This document shows, piece by piece, positions 60,156-64,000 of a stretch of 64,000 nt of DNA. The translations under genes were made by a program, and so were the position numbers. Position 1 is the stretch's first letter. Each line of letters begins with the position of its first letter. Source of the DNA: Myripristis murdjan. Lineage: Eukaryota > Chordata > Actinopteri > Holocentriformes > Holocentridae. The stretch spans positions 26,172,001 to 26,236,000 of the forward strand of contig NC_043995.1 in NCBI RefSeq assembly GCF_902150065.1, read 5' to 3'. A model generated the notes under the pieces. The model was not told the origin of the DNA. It did not search any database and was given only the letters and a program-made list of their open reading frames with translations.

Positions 60156-62412
60156 ATGGAGGAAGAACTTAATTACGCCTCAGTGAATTTCAAGTATAAT
60201 GGTGCTTCTACACAGGGTGAGTAATCTCTTTACTTTAGGGCCTTTACTGGGCCACTGTCACGTATTTTTAAGTGTTCGAATGTGTACTATGACACAGTAG
60301 TATGACATTATGAAAAACAACAGTTCAGCAAATCAAGTTTTTAAAAAAATGATTATATACAGGCTTAAGTAGAAAAATCCACCCTAAAATTGTGTAACTG
60401 CTTTATTATTATTATTATTATTTATTTTTTTTACTTTTAGTGGTGTACTTTGCATGTCTGGACTTATTTGTTTAATGTTGCATTTTCTCATTCCTAGAGA
60501 AGAAAACAGGCCAAGCATAGAAGATATGATGCATTTTTTCTTTCACCAATCTATTTATCAACTGTAAAGATCAGGTTTTGAGGTCAATCCTTCAAAGTCA
60601 AACAGGAGGTTTCCATCTTAGACCTTCCAGTCTGCACAGATGTTTAAAAAAATCACCCACTGTCCAGTATAGACTTTTTATTTTACGACAAATAAGGGAT
60701 AGGGCAGAAAGTGAGCATCTCAGTACCTGGTGAAGTAATTATCAAGTAAATGATACTGAACAACAACCTTATTAACACCCTGCAGATTTATTACACTTGT
60801 TCAGAGTTATGGGCTTCACTGTTGATCATCTGCCTTCCATTTTTTCAGAGAAACACATAAATTATGTGGAAAACACGATCTACGGTGAGGTGAAGATGCA
60901 TGAGCAGACATGGGATGACACCCCTCCAATCATATCAGGTTATCTGAAGTTTGTAAAGACAGCTCAAATGAATTATGATGTTTATGTGCCAGAGGTGACT
61001 TTAAATGGTAATTTGATTGGTTGCTGTTTTTGGTAGAAAACAGGAAGACAGCTCCATCTTCTACTCCTCTTCAGGTGGCGGCGGCTTGTTTGGGGATTCT
61101 TTGTGTCGTCCTGATATCAGTCATCGTCCTCCTCACCGTCTACTACAAGTCTGCATGTATGTCTGTCTTTCTATGCCATGACGAGCAGTCTGACACTAAC
61201 ATGCGAGTGGAAATGTGATGGTTTCTCCTCCGCCTACAGTGGAAGCAGCTACCTCTGAGAGCCGCATGCATTACAACAACTTGACGGCACAAAATCAGCA
61301 GCTGTGGGCCGAGAAGACCAGCTTGGAGCGACAGACAAAGGAACTTACCAGAGAGAGAGACGCCCTCAACTGGACTGTTGGGATCATCCTCGAATATGAC
61401 AACTTCTCAGTAAACTCCTACTGCTCACAAAAAGGTGAAAATGTATATAAAATGTATGTCAAAGTCTTTCCCAAAAGAGAACAAAGTTATCTGTTTATCC
61501 ATGGTCTATTTAGGCTTGACTGGGCCTGCTGGGCCAGCAGCCGACAACTGACTTCTGTCATATGGACAGGATATTGGTATCAATCAGTATCAGCTTTAAA
61601 AAGCAATGTTATATCAATCCAATATTATTTTTATTGCTGATGTTTGGCTGATTGTGGAATTGGCATTTGTGTGACCTTTTTTTTTTTTTTTTTTTTCCTA
61701 GTGATTAGTTTTATAAAAACCTGTCAAATTAATAACAGAGTAGCCACAGAGGTCTTTTTTTGGAGAAAAAAATTCTTAAAACAGATTATCTAAAAATTTT
61801 AGCGTCTTTTGCACTTGCCTACACTTCCTACTTCCTACTTCCTTCACCAAAAAAAAAAAAAAAAAACATTCAGCATCAGTAGAAGCTGTTATGGGTGGGA
61901 AGTTATCGGACATTGGCTGAAAAAAAAGTGCATTTTGTGAATTTTACATTTTCATTTTACTTTCATTCAATTTTTTATTTTGGTGGTATTCTTGCTCAAG
62001 TCCATTGCTGTTGGTGGTTTGTCTGAGAGTTTTTTTTTTTTTTTCTCATGGCTTAACCTTCCTGGCTAGACCTTTCTGGTAAAATACATTTTTAATTTCA
62101 GTGGGACTGATTGGTTAAGTAGAGGTTGATTTAAAGAAAAAAAAAACAAACAAACACTTATGGAATTGGTTTCTGCTTCTTGTTTTGTACACAGTGTGTA
62201 AACCTTGCCTGGAGGGCTGGGAGCTGTTTCAGTCCAGCTGTTACTTTTTTACAAAGCAGAATTTTTCTTCCCTGTGGAAGAACTGGACGGAAAGTCAACA
62301 GCACTGCAGAGAATACAAGGCACATTTGGTGGTGATCGGAAGTGAAGAGGAGCAGGTACACAAAACTAAACATTTATACACTGCAGGAGATGCATGAAAT
62401 CCATAGCAGTTG

Positions 62413-62444
<32 letters not shown>

Positions 62445-62848
62445 GTCTCTGTATGTGTCCTGTAGCAAGACAATTACCACCACTGCTGGTGAAAACAAAA
62501 ACTTTTTTTTTTTTTTTTGACATTGCAACCTGTACTGAAACTATAATTTTGAACAAAAAAGGGACAGAGGTATCGAACCAAAACTAAACCCCCAAACACT
62601 GCTGCTACAAAACAGTCACAAAGGAAACACTGGCTGTGACTAACTGCTGTTAAATATTGTAAGTGTGTATCACATGGCCTGATAAAAAATACTCGAGGAT
62701 GGAGAGACTGAGCAGCTGTATCTTATACGCAGGAATTCATCAGTAACCACAGCACATGGTACCATGACGACCTGCATGGTTACTGGACTGGCTTTTCAAA
62801 GATGGATGGAGAATGGCGGTGGGTCGATGGAAGCTCCACCAATGTGAC
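60156..62848 (+). CDS. Type II C-type lectin-like receptor with ITIM-like tail (3' end off window)
   Basis: A membrane receptor of the natural-killer/CD209-like lectin class. Six exons: 60156-60216, 60849-60938, 61037-61156, 61240-61434, 62195-62355 and 62733-62848, in phase (1,1,1,1,0,2). The cytoplasmic tail MEEELNYASVNF contains LNYASV, an ITIM (L-x-Y-x-x-V), and a second tyrosine motif, TIYGEV, follows. One membrane segment is at about residues 65-85 (LGILCVVLISVIVLLTV), then a heptad-like stalk (NLTAQNQQLWAEKTSLERQ). The lectin domain begins CLEGWELFQSSCYFF and continues with WTESQQHCREYKAHLVVI and WTGFSKMDGEWRWVDGS. The final exon with the distal cysteines and any calcium-binding residues was not found before base 64,000, so sugar binding cannot be judged. 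It resembles fish immune-related lectin-like and CD209-like receptors. Confidence 0.88.
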
Positions 62849-62866
62849 GTAAGCACCACGTCCTAC

Positions 62867-62870
<4 letters not shown>

Positions 62871-62918
<48 letters not shown>

Positions 62919-62950
62919 ATACACACACACAAACACACACACAAACACAA
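62871..62950. repeat. (CA)n microsatellite in the lectin receptor intron
   Basis: A long CA tract starting 23 bases after the exon 6 donor. Confidence 0.97.
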
Positions 62951-64000
62951 TGAGAATCAGAGTGTCTGAAATATGCATTGACAATATTCAGGGTTTTTTC
63001 TTCCATATAAAATTCAGAGGCATCAGCCGTTCTTAAATTTCGTGCACTGGTGGGATTAAACATGCTCTTAGAGTTACTGTAGGAATGCTACAGAAATATT
63101 ATAAGTGGCTGTGTGTTTGTGTGTGTTGCAGTTATTACAGGAATACCACAGAAATATTACAGGTTGATTACCAAGGACGCATTTTAATACCAGGTGGGAA
63201 CAGAGCCAGTGTCACTTTTAGAGCCAGTCACTTTTAGAGCCAGAATCACAGTAAAGGTTGCCATTCTGATACCAGAGGAAGTTCAAGCGTGAACTTCTGT
63301 GACTTGAACTTGAGACAAGAAGAAACCAGAGGACTGGCAGCCTCTCCCTGCCTCTAATTTAATTTAGTTGGTGTGACACTGGGTCCAGTTTGCAGTGAAA
63401 TCTGTAGGGCAGCACTAAATACAAAGAGGGCACTGATATTCCTGAGCACACTCCCACCCCCTGTGCCCACTTTTGAAAAAATTGTCAAAATATTCACTCA
63501 GTGGCGACTTTATTAGGTACATCTGCACAATCTAATACAATCCAATACACCTGTTCTGCCATAAAGTTTCCTTCTCTGCTGCCTTTAACGCTCAGGTTTT
63601 GTTTTTGTCACAGTAATAGAGGTGCTCATAGTTAGTGCTGCTGTTGTACTGGACTGTATTTTATTGAGAGCTGTTTCCAATATTATGTCCCCCCCATGTA
63701 AATTTATACTGGGAGGACAAAAAAAGAGAAACACCTCTCAATGTAAAGTCACCCAGTACAAGACCTCTGTGAACTACAACCTCAATAATAAACATAATTA
63801 AATTTACACATTTACACAATGTCAACAAAAACTGAACATTATAAATTTTGTTAAAAGGTAAAATTTATGGTTGCATTGAACTGCTGAGTGTATCTGCTAA
63901 TACCACAACTGAGTTAAGCGGGTAATTTTATCACTACATGTGGAGTAGAAACCATGTTTTCAATTTTTCACAATAGGTTACTTATATGTTACGTTAATCA
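62951..64000. other. Lectin receptor intron or 3' region
   Basis: No terminal C-type lectin exon was recognised. A roughly 35-base motif (TACAGGAATACCACAGAAATATT-like) occurs twice at about 63,080 and about 63,130 as a diverged direct repeat. Confidence 0.5.

Noticed and set aside
63130-63162. Possible seventh exon of the lectin receptor (acceptor TTGCAG, donor GTTGAT)
   Set aside because: Phase is compatible, but the peptide lacks lectin-domain residues and the sequence is one half of a local direct repeat.

Overview
The window is nuclear DNA of a bony fish, most likely a spiny-rayed (percomorph-type) teleost. The evidence is split genes with GT-AG introns, abundant CA/GT, GATA and poly(A) tracts, fish-type interspersed repeats, and proteins that read as teleost versions of immune and housekeeping genes. 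It corresponds to a teleost remnant of the vertebrate MHC class III / TNF neighbourhood. No prokaryotic or CRISPR-like system is present.

Layout from left to right. (1) 17-557, minus: the first three coding exons of TNF-alpha; the last exon lies off the left edge. A compact promoter with TATA-like, kappaB and CRE-like elements follows at about 739-790. (2) 791-7,700: repeat-rich intergenic DNA. (3) 8,287-11,885, minus: a second TNF-family gene, the lymphotoxin-like TNF-N that pairs with TNF-alpha in fish. (4) 17,640-21,253, minus: apolipoprotein M in six exons, with a LINE fragment in intron 3 and a small inverted-repeat transposon in intron 4. (5) 22,920-25,170, with homologous flank to about 25,720: a decayed tandem copy of the ApoM gene. 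(6) 28,497-29,474, minus: a complete intronless glutaredoxin-3 reading frame, probably a retrocopy. (7) 32,059-47,629, plus: BAG6, reconstructed as 24 coding exons (1,202 residues) plus a non-coding first exon. (8) 47,900-53,270: gene-free, with an L1-type LINE relic at about 51 kb. (9) 53,569-56,614, minus: tetraspanin-31 in six exons, with a palindromic, CCAAT-rich promoter. (10) 57-60 kb: repeats, including an LTR-like fossil. (11) 60,156-62,848, plus: a type II C-type lectin receptor with an ITIM-like tail, running off the right edge.

TNF-alpha, TNF-N and the lectin receptor are immune signalling proteins. ApoM is a secreted lipocalin. BAG6 is a chaperone and quality-control hub. GLRX3 is an iron-sulfur glutaredoxin. 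TSPAN31 is a four-pass membrane protein. TNF, ApoM and BAG6 are linked in mammals too, and ApoM and BAG6 keep the divergent orientation of human APOM/BAG6, although here the ApoM relic and GLRX3 lie between them. Exon borders were read by eye from splice signals, reading phase and family resemblance; no alignment or transcript was available.
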